Assembly: GCA_045636545.1 (NCBI GenBank)
Contig: JAZTXR010000117.1
Span: 1-31,663, forward strand
Length of the DNA: 31,663 bases
Direction of reading: 5' to 3'
DNA from: HGM04593 sp045636545
GTDB taxonomy: Bacteria; Bacteroidota; Bacteroidia; Bacteroidales; Bacteroidaceae
The notes beneath the pieces are model-generated. The model had not been told where the DNA came from, did not search any database, and saw only the letters and a program-made list of their open reading frames with translations. The stretch's first letter is position 1. Each line of letters begins with the position of its first letter. This document shows, in pieces, positions 1 through 8,700 of this stretch. Made by a program: the position numbers and the translations under genes.

Positions 1-11
1 TACGGGTGGGT

Positions 12-50
12 AAAAAAGAAAACGGAGAGAGTTTTTCAACTTTCTCCGTT
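12..50 (-). terminator. Intrinsic terminator of tRNA-Leu
   Basis: Read on the minus strand, AACGGAGA (50-43) pairs with TCTCCGTT (28-21). The stem is followed at once by a T-rich run TTCTTTTTT (20-12). It lies just past the 3' end of the tRNA-Leu gene, in the right orientation to end that transcript. Confidence 0.8.
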
Positions 51-54
51 TCAG

Positions 55-136
55 TACCCAGACCCGGGATCGAACCGGGATGGGTTGCCCCACTGGTGTT
101 TGAGACCAGCGCGTCTACCGATTCCGCCATCTGGGC
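55..136 (-). tRNA. tRNA-Leu, anticodon CAA
   Basis: On the minus strand the acceptor stem is GCCCAGA (from 136) against TCTGGGT plus discriminator A at 55. The anticodon arm CTGGT/ACCAG encloses the loop CTCAAAC, giving anticodon CAA, which reads the leucine codon TTG. The T-arm contains GGTTCGATCCC. A long variable arm, TGGG-GCAA-CCCA, marks it as a class II tRNA, as expected for leucine. CCA is not encoded: the bases after the discriminator read CTG. It has its own promoter and terminator and diverges from rplM. Confidence 0.95.
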
Positions 137-161
137 AATTGCTGTTTCTCAATTGCGAGTG

Positions 162-192
162 CAAAGGTAATGCTTTTTTTTATATGCGCAAA
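162..192 (-). promoter_or_regulatory. Promoter of tRNA-Leu (Bacteroidetes type)
   Basis: On the minus strand TTTG (192-189) is followed after 19 bases by TACCTTTG (169-162), a full match to the TTTG / TAnnTTTG pattern. The tRNA 5' end is 25 bases downstream. Confidence 0.75.
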
Positions 193-229
193 GGAAAACG
201 TATTTTTTTTGAAAAAAAGTTGCAAATGC

Positions 230-260
230 TTGCCTATTACAGCGAAAAGAAGTAATTTTG
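230..260 (+). promoter_or_regulatory. Promoter of rplM operon
   Basis: TTGC (230-233), 19 bases, then TAATTTTG (253-260) matches the Bacteroidetes -33/-7 pattern. The predicted start of transcription is near 266, which gives the rplM message a leader of about 185 bases. Confidence 0.75.
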
Positions 261-265
261 CGAGC

Positions 266-451
266 CGATTATTATCAACCCATACTATGGGTGAGCGATG
301 CTTTAGGTCTCTGAGTTGTCTCAAAGATACAATCCAGCCAATTGGTCGGGGATGGCGTGAAGAGGGTATCTGCTTGATTCCTAATTCCGTAAGGGGTCTT
401 GCAGAGAGGTGTCGGAACGATGGAATTTATTAACTTTTTAAACGAATTAAA
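266..451 (+). promoter_or_regulatory. Structured 5' leader of rplM, candidate ribosomal-protein autoregulatory RNA
   Basis: This stretch has no convincing reading frame but has clear pairing. ACCCAT (278-283) pairs with ATGGGT (287-292). AGATAC (325-330) pairs with GTATCT (366-371). TTCCG (385-389) pairs with CGGAA (413-417). Such long leaders ahead of ribosomal protein operons often bind one of the encoded proteins to shut off translation, and leaders upstream of rplM have been proposed for Bacteroidia (from memory). That this one works so is inference. Confidence 0.5.
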
Positions 452-913
452 GTGGATACTTTAAGCTACAAAACAATTTCAGTAAACAAGGCAACTGCAC
501 AGAAGGAGTGGGTTGTTATTGATGCTACAGACCAGGTACTTGGTCGTCTTGGCACAAAGGTAGCCAAGCTGTTGAGAGGTAAGTATAAACCAAGCTTCAC
601 ACCAAACGCTGATTGTGGTGACAACGTTATCATCATCAACGCAAGCAAGGTGAGAATGACCGGTAACAAGTGGAACGACCGCATCTATATGAGATTCTCT
701 GGTTATCCCGGTGGCCAGAAGCAGTTCAGCCCTGCATTCGTTGCCGCAGGTTACAAGGGTTACGAGCGTCTTATCAAGCACGTTGTAAAGGGTATGCTCC
801 CAAAGAACCGTCTTGGCGTTCACCTTTTGAACAACCTCTACATTTTTGATGGTCCCGAGCACACACACGCAGCTCAGACTCCTAAAACAATTGATATTAA
901 CTCTTATAAATAA
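452..913 (+). CDS. rplM: 50S ribosomal protein L13 (uL13)
   Basis: L13 is a component of the large ribosomal subunit that binds 23S rRNA early in assembly. The 153-residue product fits the family, with the recognisable stretches KEWVVIDATDQVLGRLGTKVA near residues 18-38, LLRGKYKPSF near 40-49 and the GYPGGQ segment near 84-89. The start is a GTG at 452. The N-terminus MDTLSYKT is the one I know from Bacteroides L13, and no ATG fits better. It is first in an operon with rpsI, whose start lies 8 bases after the stop. Expression probably depends on the promoter at 230-260 and the structured leader. Confidence 0.96.
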   Translation: MDTLSYKTISVNKATAQKEWVVIDATDQVLGRLGTKVAKLLRGKYKPSFTPNADCGDNVIIINASKVRMTGNKWNDRIYMRFSGYPGGQKQFSPAFVAAGYKGYERLIKHVVKGMLPKNRLGVHLLNNLYIFDGPEHTHAAQTPKTIDINSYK

Positions 914-921
914 GAAAGCAG

Positions 922-1308
922 ATGGAAATGGTAAATGCATTAGGTCGCCGCAAGAGCGCTGTTGCCCGTATTTTCGTAACTGAGGGTACAGGTAAGATTA
1001 CTATCAACAAGAAGGATCTGCAGGTTTATTTCCCATCAAGCATTCTTCAGTACGTGGTTAAGCAGCCACTCGCTGCTTTGGATGTTGTTGAGAAATATGA
1101 CATCAAAGTCAACTTGAACGGTGGTGGTTACACTGGCCAGTCACAGGCATTGCGCCTTGCAATCGCTCGTGCTTTGGTCAAGATCAACGCCGATGACAAG
1201 AAGGCTTTGCGCGCCGAAGGCTTCCTTACTCGCGATGCCCGTGAGGTTGAGCGTAAGAAACCGGGTCAGCCAAAGGCACGTCGTAGATTCCAGTTCAGTA
1301 AACGTTAA
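922..1308 (+). CDS. rpsI: 30S ribosomal protein S9 (uS9)
   Basis: S9 belongs to the head of the small ribosomal subunit. Its positively charged C-terminal tail reaches the P-site tRNA, and here the protein ends in RRFQFSKR, the conserved tail. Other family marks are the N-terminal ALGRRKSAVARIF, and GGGYTGQSQALRLAIARAL in the middle. At 128 residues the length is normal. MEMVNALGRRK starts at the ATG at 922. A second ATG two codons on (928) would also serve, as this N-terminus is variable. It is translated after rplM from the same message. Confidence 0.96.
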   Translation: MEMVNALGRRKSAVARIFVTEGTGKITINKKDLQVYFPSSILQYVVKQPLAALDVVEKYDIKVNLNGGGYTGQSQALRLAIARALVKINADDKKALRAEGFLTRDAREVERKKPGQPKARRRFQFSKR

Positions 1309-1438
1309 TATTCGGTCTCGAAATATACGTTTAGTATCTAAACCGCTCGGGACTTCACTTTTTCACTGGTGGACTACCCGGGAGGTTGGTTAAAGAATTT
1401 AATTAAAAAGAAGGTAAACGATTTAAAATTTAAACAAA
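1309..1438 (+). promoter_or_regulatory. Structured intercistronic leader of rpsB
   Basis: These 130 bases between rpsI and rpsB fold plausibly. GTTTAG (1329-1334) pairs with CTAAAC (1338-1343) across a 3-base loop, and an outer stem GTCTCG (1315-1320) pairs with CGGGAC (1348-1353). A third GC-rich part follows around 1365-1385. No TAnnTTTG promoter is seen, so rpsB-tsf is probably co-transcribed with rplM-rpsI. The element could be a site where S2 controls rpsB-tsf, as S2 does in enterobacteria with a different RNA. That role is inference. Confidence 0.4.
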
Positions 1439-2248
1439 ATGTCTAGAATTACATTTGAAACTTTGATTGAGGCCGGTGCACACTTCGGCCACTTGAAACG
1501 TAAGTGGAATCCCGCAATGGCTCCTTACATCTTCATGGAGCGCAATGGTATCCACATCATCGACTTGCACAAGACTGCAGCAATGACTGAGACTGCAGCC
1601 GAGGCTTTGAAGCAGATTGCAAAGAGCGGCAAGAAGATTCTGTTCGTTTCTACAAAGAAACAGCTCAAGGAGATTGTTGCCGACAAGGCACAGTCTGTTG
1701 GTATGCCTTACGTTATCGAGCGTTGGCCAGGTGGTATGTTGACAAACTTCCCCACAATCCGCAAGGCTGTGAAGAAGATGGCAACTATCGACAAGCTCAC
1801 ATCAGACGGTACATATTCAAACCTTTCAAAGCGTGAGATTCTTCAGATTTCTCGTCAGCGTGCAAAGCTCGAGAAGAACCTCGGTTCTATCGCAGACTTG
1901 ACACGTCTTCCTTCAGCAATCTTCGTTGTTGACGTAATGAAGGAGCACATCGCTGTTCACGAGGCTAACCGTCTTGGTATCCCCGTATTCGCAATTGTTG
2001 ATACAAACTCTAATCCTAACGATGTAGACTTCGTAATCCCAGCTAACGACGATGCAACAAAGTCAGTAGAGGTAATCCTCGATGCTTGCTGCGCAGCTAT
2101 CGCTGAGGGTCTCGAGGAGCGTAAGGTAGAGAAGGTTGACACAGAGGAGAACGAGGAGAATGCCGAGGCAAAGAAGGCTCCACGCCGCCGCACAACAAAG
2201 GCACGTGCAGCTAAGGCCGAGGAGGCTACAGAGGCTGCTGCCGAGTAA
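1439..2248 (+). CDS. rpsB: 30S ribosomal protein S2 (uS2)
   Basis: S2 binds late to the back of the small subunit and is needed for stable association of S1. The 269-residue protein opens with the family signature FETLIEAGAHFGHLKRKWNP and carries ERWPGGMLTNF near residues 93-103 and AIVDTNSNPNDVDFVIPANDD near 185-205. Past about residue 220 there is a lineage-type tail rich in Glu, Ala, Lys and Arg that is not part of the conserved fold. It precedes tsf by 41 bases; rpsB-tsf is a near-universal bacterial pair. Confidence 0.97.
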   Translation: MSRITFETLIEAGAHFGHLKRKWNPAMAPYIFMERNGIHIIDLHKTAAMTETAAEALKQIAKSGKKILFVSTKKQLKEIVADKAQSVGMPYVIERWPGGMLTNFPTIRKAVKKMATIDKLTSDGTYSNLSKREILQISRQRAKLEKNLGSIADLTRLPSAIFVVDVMKEHIAVHEANRLGIPVFAIVDTNSNPNDVDFVIPANDDATKSVEVILDACCAAIAEGLEERKVEKVDTEENEENAEAKKAPRRRTTKARAAKAEEATEAAAE

Positions 2249-2289
2249 TCTCACCATTATTTATTAACTTTTAAAATACAGAAAATACT

Positions 2290-3111
2290 ATGGCTGTAAC
2301 AATGGCTGATATTGCCAAGCTCCGTTCAATGACAGGAGCTGGTATGATGGACTGCAAGAACGCTTTGACCGAGGGTGAGGGCGATTTTGACAAGGCTATC
2401 GAGATTATCCGTAAGAAGGGGCAGTTGGTGGCTGCAAAGCGTAGCGACCGCGAGGCTTCTGAGGGTTGTGTACTCGTTAAGGCTGAGAATGGCTTCGCTG
2501 CCATCATCGCTTTGAAGTGCGAGACCGACTTCGTTGCTCAGGGTGCTGACTTCGTTAAGTTGACACAGGATATCCTTGATGCTGCTGTAGCTGCTAAGTG
2601 CGCTACTATCGAGGAGGTTCAGGCTCTTCCAATGGGTGAGGGTACTGTTCAGGATGCTATCGTAGCTCGTTCAGGTATCACCGGCGAGAAGATGGAGCTT
2701 GACGGTTACAAGACTCTTGAGGGTGAAAACGTATATACATACAACCACCAGAAGAAGAATATGCTCTGTACAATGGTAGCATTGTCACAGGCTAACGCTG
2801 AGGCTGGTCACGAGATTGCTATGCAGATTGCAGCTTCTGCACCTCTTGCTCTTACAAACGAGGATCTCGATCCTGCTTTGATTGCTAAGGAGCGCGTTGT
2901 TGCTGAGGAGAAGGCTCGTGAGGAGGGTAAGCCTGAGAATATGATTGCCCGCATCGCTGACGGTCGTATCCAGAAGTACTACAAGGAGGTTTGCTTGCTC
3001 CAGCAGGGCTACTGCCAGAACGAGAAGATTTCTGTTGCTGAGTTCTTGAAGGGCTTCGACAAGGAGCTCACAGCTACAGGCTTCCAGCGTTTCACACTCC
3101 GTGCCGAGTAA
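2290..3111 (+). CDS. tsf: Translation elongation factor Ts
   Basis: EF-Ts is the guanine nucleotide exchange factor that strips GDP from EF-Tu so it can reload with GTP and aminoacyl-tRNA. The first 55 residues form the UBA-like domain with the signature LRSMTGAGMMDCKNAL. The EF-Tu contacting motif TDFV is at residues 79-82. At 273 residues it is of ordinary size. It is last in the rplM-rpsI-rpsB-tsf run and is followed 20 bases later by a strong terminator, so the operon ends here. Confidence 0.97.
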   Translation: MAVTMADIAKLRSMTGAGMMDCKNALTEGEGDFDKAIEIIRKKGQLVAAKRSDREASEGCVLVKAENGFAAIIALKCETDFVAQGADFVKLTQDILDAAVAAKCATIEEVQALPMGEGTVQDAIVARSGITGEKMELDGYKTLEGENVYTYNHQKKNMLCTMVALSQANAEAGHEIAMQIAASAPLALTNEDLDPALIAKERVVAEEKAREEGKPENMIARIADGRIQKYYKEVCLLQQGYCQNEKISVAEFLKGFDKELTATGFQRFTLRAE

Positions 3112-3131
3112 TTGAAACTCATATAAAACGG

Positions 3132-3165
3132 CAAGCGGCTCACCAAGGTGAGCCGCTTGTTTTTT
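3132..3165 (+). terminator. Intrinsic terminator after tsf
   Basis: CAAGCGGCTCACC (3132-3144) pairs perfectly with GGTGAGCCGCTTG (3147-3159) around an AA turn and is followed by six T. A textbook terminator ending the ribosomal operon. Confidence 0.92.
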
Positions 3166-3170
3166 AAGTG

Positions 3171-3237
3171 GTAATATCGTTGCCCGAAGAGACTTTATCT
3201 TGTTTTTGGGATTCCTCACACAAGGTTCGGAATGACA
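3171..3237. repeat. Imperfect palindromic repeat, copy 1 (HKVRND type)
   Basis: The right arm GATTCCTCACACAAGGTTCG-GAATGACA (3210-3237) is identical over 27 bases to the right arm of the copy at 19920-19946. The left arm (3171-3200) is worn but keeps GTAATATCG and a GAGACTTTATCT end resembling the left arm of the other copy. It sits directly upstream of a decayed surface-protein tail. Confidence 0.7.
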
Positions 3238-3489
3238 CTGCTTTTAGATTCTTCTGTGCCCTCAATGCCAGGCGGTATAATCCGTGTCGAAGAGATTGGC
3301 GGTGCCGCCTACGCACTTACAGCTCTTTCGCCCGAACGGGGCGGCAGCTTCAACATCACTGGCGGAACAGGAATAAACGAGGTGAAATGGGAAAGGTCAA
3401 AGCAAAAAAACGATTTACAGGGTCGCAAGGTTGAAACTCCAAGCAAAGGCATGTATATCATCGATGGCAAGAGTGTGTTTGTAAAGTAA
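3232..3489 (+). pseudogene. Orphan C-terminal tail of a lost surface protein
   Basis: The open frame could encode 85 residues, but the first residues come from the palindromic repeat and there is no promoter or signal peptide. Only the end is recognisable: NDLQGRKVETPSKGMYIIDG, then KSVFVK. This is the short tail that ends many Prevotella/Bacteroides exported proteins, related to the secretion-tail pattern YDLxGRxV...KGIYIV. The BspA-like gene in this window ends in the same way (around 11960-12043). I read it as the 3' stump of a larger gene whose front was deleted. A small expressed protein cannot be excluded. Confidence 0.6.
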
Positions 3490-3510
3490 GGTCATAAATA
3501 GTATCTATTA

Positions 3511-3543
3511 CGCGGCCTGCCATGTTTACCATGACAGGCCGCG
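3511..3543. terminator. Hairpin between convergent genes, probable terminator
   Basis: CGCGGCCTG (3511-3519) pairs with CAGGCCGCG (3535-3543), and inside it CATG (3521-3524) pairs with CATG (3530-3533). It lies between the orphan tail and the stop of the minus-strand TPR gene. No T-run follows on either strand, so termination may be weak. Confidence 0.5.
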
Positions 3544-3569
3544 CATGATGGTTCTTGTTGTGCCGGAAA

Positions 3570-5501
3570 CTATTCTTCGTCTGTTTTGCTTGAACTGTTT
3601 TGACCTTCCAAAATCTCCCCGATAAAATCTTCCAGTGAAAGTTCGGTGGTCATTCCTATCTTTTGGCGGAAGCGGTGGCGTAGCATCAACACACTGCGTG
3701 GAGCAATGGCCAACAGTTCGGCAATCTCCTTGTTGTCCTGCTTCAATACAATGAGCATGGAAAGAAGTTCCTCGCGACGGGTTATGGCCGGGACTTTCTC
3801 GCGCAGACGGGGAAGGAAGAGCGGGTACAGCAGCTCGAAACGTTGACGGAACCTTGTCTCGCCATTCTTTTGCAGGATAGACGGGGTCAATGTCTCAATC
3901 TCCTGCCGGTTGTTCCTGTCGTTCATAATATCGTCAATCTCCTGCGATATTATGTCTTTCTCGGCGTTTGTCTGGTTCAGTTTTTGAACCAATGAGGTGA
4001 GCTTTTCACCGGCCTTCTTCATCTGTATTCTATGCTGTCTCTTCTGATGGAAAAGGAGAGTGACTACGGCTGAAATCGTGATGAATGACAATATGGTATA
4101 AATGATGAACCACAGACGTTGGTTTGTCTGCTCAAGCCGCATGATTTCAAGCTCATGTCTCTGTCGCTCGGTCTGCAGGCCTGTGATGGCTTCCACAAGA
4201 TTGAAGTTGAGCCTCTTTCCCTTCAACATCTCTTGCTCCCGGAGCATCATTGCGGTGTACTGTTCCACTTTCTGCCCGTTGTCGCTTTTCAGGTAGTAAT
4301 CCAGGATCGGTTTATAATCCAGCCGTATATATATGTGCGAATCGTTGTGGTTCAGTAGCGAATACATACTGTCCAGCATAATTTCGGCAGCACGGTACTG
4401 CTTCTCCTTTAGGTAGGTCTGCGCCAACTGGTGATATGCTTTGGCGCGGTTTGTGGCTGTTCCCGACCTTGTCACCTGCTGCAGTTCCTGAATACCCGAA
4501 TGCATCGAGTCGCCGCCCTTTGTGGTCAAGTATATTCCGTTCAGGAGGTCTACATCTACCATACCGCTATTATATGGCAGTTGCTTGCAGAGTTCCGTTG
4601 CCTTTTTGGAATACAAGGCAACCGAATCGCTTTCTCCAAGTTGCAGCAAGGCTCTACCTTTATTTATATATGTCTGCGCCGATACCATCGGGTTCTTTTT
4701 TGTCATGCCTCTTTCCGCCCGTATGGCTTCCGTTGCATACAAATTGGCATATTCGGGCACATCCCAGTAAAGGAAGAGGTCAACGACCTTATGCAGGCTG
4801 TTCAGCACTCCCAAATCATCATCCCTCTCTGCAGCCTCCTCCTTGCTCTGTAGAAAAAGTTCCAGGGCTTTGTCGATATGTCCGTTCCGTTTGTAGAGCG
4901 AACCCAACATTGCCGTCACCCATTGCGCGCCCGATGTGTTCTTGCACAATTTAGCCTGTTGCAGTGCTTCCTGACACCAGTCGATTACCTCTGTCTGATA
5001 ATCGGGGTTACAGTAAAATACAGCTGCGGCGTATGCGTAATCGCGGAAATAGCGCTCGGGGGTGGCGTGGTGGAGTGGAATGGTGAACACTTTCAATATT
5101 GTCTCCTCGGCCTCTTTCATCTTCTCGGTGCGCGACAAAGCATAACCCATTACTGAGTAATAGTCTCTCAAGCACTCTTTTTGCAGGATAGGTGCCTCGT
5201 CGAACAATTCTTGCAAGGTTAATACACAAGCCTCCGGTTCGCCTTTGCTCTGGTATGTGTTCATCAGTTGCATCAAAGCCTCGGTGTGGGTAAGCAACTG
5301 TTGCTCATTGAGCCCGCTTTCATCCACCGGTTGCAACAGGTAATCCTTGAAGGCCACAATGGCCTCGTCGTGCTTGCCTTCGCGTTGCAATGCCCTTGCT
5401 TGTCTGTAGATATTTTCATTGGCAAAGGCGGTGCAGCATATCAGTATTAATGTGAGCAAAAGTGCAGTTCTTTTACTCCAAAAGTGTAGACTTCTCTTCA
5501 T
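3570..5501 (-). CDS. Membrane-spanning TPR protein with C-terminal LuxR-like HTH (one-component regulator)
   Basis: The protein has 643 residues from the ATG at 5501. It starts with a signal/anchor (KRTALLLTLILICCTAFANE, about residues 10-29). Tetratricopeptide-like helix pairs fill about 30-430. A single membrane helix lies at 463-485 (LWFIIYTILSFITISAVVTL), then a coiled-coil stretch to about 530. At about 572-616 is a helix-turn-helix resembling the LuxR type, with NKEIAELLAIAPRSVLMLRH. Expected topology is TPR sensor in the periplasm and HTH in the cytoplasm. The frame stays open to 5600, but the promoter match at 5537-5544 lies inside that extension, so 5501 is preferred. It diverges from the BspA-like gene and may control it; this is inference. 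DNA binding has not been shown for this protein. Confidence 0.8.
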   Translation of the reverse strand: MKRSLHFWSKRTALLLTLILICCTAFANENIYRQARALQREGKHDEAIVAFKDYLLQPVDESGLNEQQLLTHTEALMQLMNTYQSKGEPEACVLTLQELFDEAPILQKECLRDYYSVMGYALSRTEKMKEAEETILKVFTIPLHHATPERYFRDYAYAAAVFYCNPDYQTEVIDWCQEALQQAKLCKNTSGAQWVTAMLGSLYKRNGHIDKALELFLQSKEEAAERDDDLGVLNSLHKVVDLFLYWDVPEYANLYATEAIRAERGMTKKNPMVSAQTYINKGRALLQLGESDSVALYSKKATELCKQLPYNSGMVDVDLLNGIYLTTKGGDSMHSGIQELQQVTRSGTATNRAKAYHQLAQTYLKEKQYRAAEIMLDSMYSLLNHNDSHIYIRLDYKPILDYYLKSDNGQKVEQYTAMMLREQEMLKGKRLNFNLVEAITGLQTERQRHELEIMRLEQTNQRLWFIIYTILSFITISAVVTLLFHQKRQHRIQMKKAGEKLTSLVQKLNQTNAEKDIISQEIDDIMNDRNNRQEIETLTPSILQKNGETRFRQRFELLYPLFLPRLREKVPAITRREELLSMLIVLKQDNKEIAELLAIAPRSVLMLRHRFRQKIGMTTELSLEDFIGEILEGQNSSSKTDEE

Positions 5502-5536
5502 CGCGTTCTTCGTTTTTTCATGTTTCTCTTCAATTA

Positions 5537-5544
5537 CAAAAATA
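5537..5544 (-). promoter_or_regulatory. -7 element for the TPR/HTH regulator gene
   Basis: On the minus strand TATTTTTG (5544-5537) matches TAnnTTTG. The start codon at 5501 is 35 bases downstream. No clear TTTG is seen at the right distance upstream, so the promoter would be weak or helped by an activator. Confidence 0.45.
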
Positions 5545-5677
5545 TACAAAATATGTGTAGTGATGTAAACACGGTTGTTTACATTTCGGTTTACATTCAC
5601 ACTGTTTTTGTCTAAACCCCCATCTGCATAGGCTTAAATGTAGGATTCCGTTATTTTAGGCTTCGGGAATATGAAAG

Positions 5678-5685
5678 TAACTTTG
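5678..5685 (+). promoter_or_regulatory. -7 element for the BspA-like gene
   Basis: TAACTTTG (5678-5685) matches TAnnTTTG; upstream at about 5655-5659 there is only TTTAG in place of TTTG. The predicted leader is about 75 bases, with a GC-rich patch at 5701-5728. The intergenic space 5502-5767 holds this element and the opposing one of the regulator gene. Confidence 0.55.
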
Positions 5686-5767
5686 CATTTGTAAAGCTAT
5701 GCATGCGCGCTACGGTGGCCGCATTGCCTGAAAAACAAATCCGGAAATTATTGAAATTTTATAAAAA

Positions 5768-8700
5768 ATGAAGCGAAAACTAATTTTCTTGTTTGCCGTC
5801 GCATTATGCATGACGATGGCATTGCCAACAAAAGCGCAGACCGATGACCCGGGAACTGCACTGGAGGCGAAAAGTAGAAAGACACTTCCTTATCCACGTG
5901 CAACCAAGGCTGTCCCGGCCTCGGCAATGGAGTACGATTCCATTGCAGGTTGTTTTATAGTGCGTGACACTGTTGCACCTTCACGCGCAGCAGCGCGTTT
6001 AGGCGCTGCACGTGTGGTTACCCGTGCGGCGGTAGCTTATACCGAGGATGGTGTGCAGTATGGTTATTTCGGCGACCAGCTTTCGAGCGACAATATGGCC
6101 GAGATGAGGCAAATTGTTGAGTCGTGGACTACATCAATACCAAATATCGATATTGATGAAGTTCTTTCTCCTGCCCCGGATAAAGAGACATGGTATATGC
6201 AAATTGTGGGTGTCTACAATGATTACCTTGATGGCGCAGACGGTGAAATGCGTATCTACAACGATATCGGTACTATCTGGAATTACAAGACCATTGCCAT
6301 AGACAGCACCGCCTTGCGAGGCAACGAGCACATAAAGAAGGTTGTGTTCGAGGATTGTGCATCGGAATCGGAAAATGCTAACACCTATTTGAGAATGGTA
6401 ATTCACGACGGTGCGTTCAAGGATTGCAAGAACTTGAAAGAGTTCAATATGTACTACCTTGTAACAGCCGGAACTAATAACTATCAAATGCTATATCTCT
6501 GGGATATATACATAGGCGATAATGTATTTGACGGTTGTCACCCCGATTTTCGCATTGTGGTTGCTCCACAGTTGTATAACTACTTTATAGTTGATGACAA
6601 CTGGGGTAAATATGCCGACAGGATTGTGGCATCGGACTACCTGCCTACAACTTATGACCCTATCACATTTGACGGTGTGACATACGACTATGCGGCCAAC
6701 TCGCTGAATACATTGCCGACATCGGAGCTCACGCGCCTACAGTCATCGTGGTTGAATGCAGCCATCATAGCTGCTGAAGTGGCTATTAGCATTGCGACTT
6801 ATGGTGGTGTCTCAGCTTTACACGTAGATGCCTTGACTGCTGCTTATACTACAAAGATTAGTACAAAATCTGCTTTTGTAAAAATGTTTGCAGAAAGCAT
6901 TTTTAAAGGACTACAAGATTACACACTTGATCAAACAGTTATTCTGAGTCTGTGGGGCGCTAACATAGCCGCTCACAACGGGTTGGAGTATTTTACTTCA
7001 ACCATTGGCGAGAAGGCTCGTCGCGAACCATCCTGGGCATTTAAATTTCAATGGTTATTGACCGAGAACAAGCACTCCATCTATCACATGTATGTGAAGG
7101 ATGTTGAGAACAAGGAGACAGTGACATTGTATAACGATATTGGCCGTGCCTACAACTACAAGACTGCGGCTATTGGCCGTGATGCCTTCCGTGGCAAAGA
7201 CAGTATAAAAACAATCAAGTTTCAGGATTTGTATGCAGATGCATCGGAAATGTACGCTTCTATGACAGTGTTGATTCCCGACTCGGCATTTATGGGATGT
7301 ACCAACCTTGAGACTGTTGATTTGATTATGCGCAGCATCGACACCAACCCCGACCGTGATGTCGCTCTTGGCCCCGAAAACTTTATCCTTTGTGGCAAGG
7401 ATATCTTCGCGGGTTGCGACACAACTAAACTGAAAATCCGTGTCGGTGCCGAAAAGTACAAAGAATTTGCCGAAAACTCTTATTGGAAAAAATACAAGAA
7501 TTGCCTTGTGGCAGTAGACGTTCCCAAGGTGGTTGACTATGCCGATTTTGGCGCACAATACAGCTACAGTTTCGAGAATAATTCATTGAAGAAACAAAAG
7601 TACACAGATGGACACACAATAGAACACGTGCATATTATCGGCCAGGATGTTGATGACCTCGTGAATCAAGAAGGTGAAGTGGGTCTTTTCAATGATGCCG
7701 GTATCTACAACAACTACAAGCTCGACTATGTAAAGAATAAGGCTTTCTATGGCAGCGAGGAACTCAAGGGTATCTCGATGTTCGACCTTAAGGGATTGGG
7801 CGGATTTGGTGATTCATACACCGACCTTGAACTGGTGTTGCAGGACTCTGCTTTTGCCAATTGCCCCAACTTGGAGTATATCAATATGCTCTATTTCCGC
7901 ACCGACGGTACCAATAGCGTGGATCCAATGAGCCCTGGCCGTGTAATATTGGGCAACGGCGTGTTTGCCGGCAGCGACAAATTCAAGGTCAAGATGGTTA
8001 CCACTGCCGTAGATGAGTTTAAAGCCGACACTTCCTGGGCAAAATATAAAGACAGATTCCTTCCAAGTTTCATCTTGACCAAAGAGAAAGTCCTGATGAA
8101 TGCTCTCGAAGAGTGTGGCATGGAGTACGTTTCGCCAATTGGAGGAGGCAGTTTTGATATTTACGATGTAATGAGGGTAACTGACCCCACCGTACTGGGT
8201 GGCAAATTCCAGGGTAAGCCGCTTACAGATTTCCGCGACTTCAAGGCCTTCGAATGCATCAACCTCAGTTATGTAGGTGATTCATTATTCAAGAATTGTA
8301 CAGAGCTGCAAGGCATTGAGCTCCCCTCTACAATAAAGAGCATTGGCAAGTATGCGTTCTACAACTGCCAGTTGCTCGACGATGTGGTTATCCCAACCGG
8401 GGTGACAGAGATAAAGGAGAGGGCATTCAGCGGCTGTACCTCACTTAGAAGCCTCACTTTCCTGTCAGGTACACCTGCCACATTGGGCAGCAATGTGTTT
8501 GCCGAGCTGTCAGCCGACTATGTATTATATGTTCCTGAAGCAGCTGTAGAGACCTACAAGACCGCTTGGACACAGTATGCTGACCACATACAATCTGCAA
8601 GCAACGGACACACCGGAATCTTCGAGGCGACTCTTACCGAACCAGGAACATTGGCCGAGAAGTTGGGCCTCACCATAACAGGTACCGCCCCACTCACCAT

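Noticed and set aside
170..433. Plus-strand frame of 87 residues upstream of rplM
   Set aside because: It begins upstream of the predicted promoter, overlaps tRNA-Leu promoter elements and has no family features; the region is better explained as a structured leader.
5502..5600. N-terminal extension of the TPR/HTH regulator
   Set aside because: The extension lacks signal-peptide character and overlaps the -7 element at 5537-5544; the signal sequence begins at the ATG at 5501.
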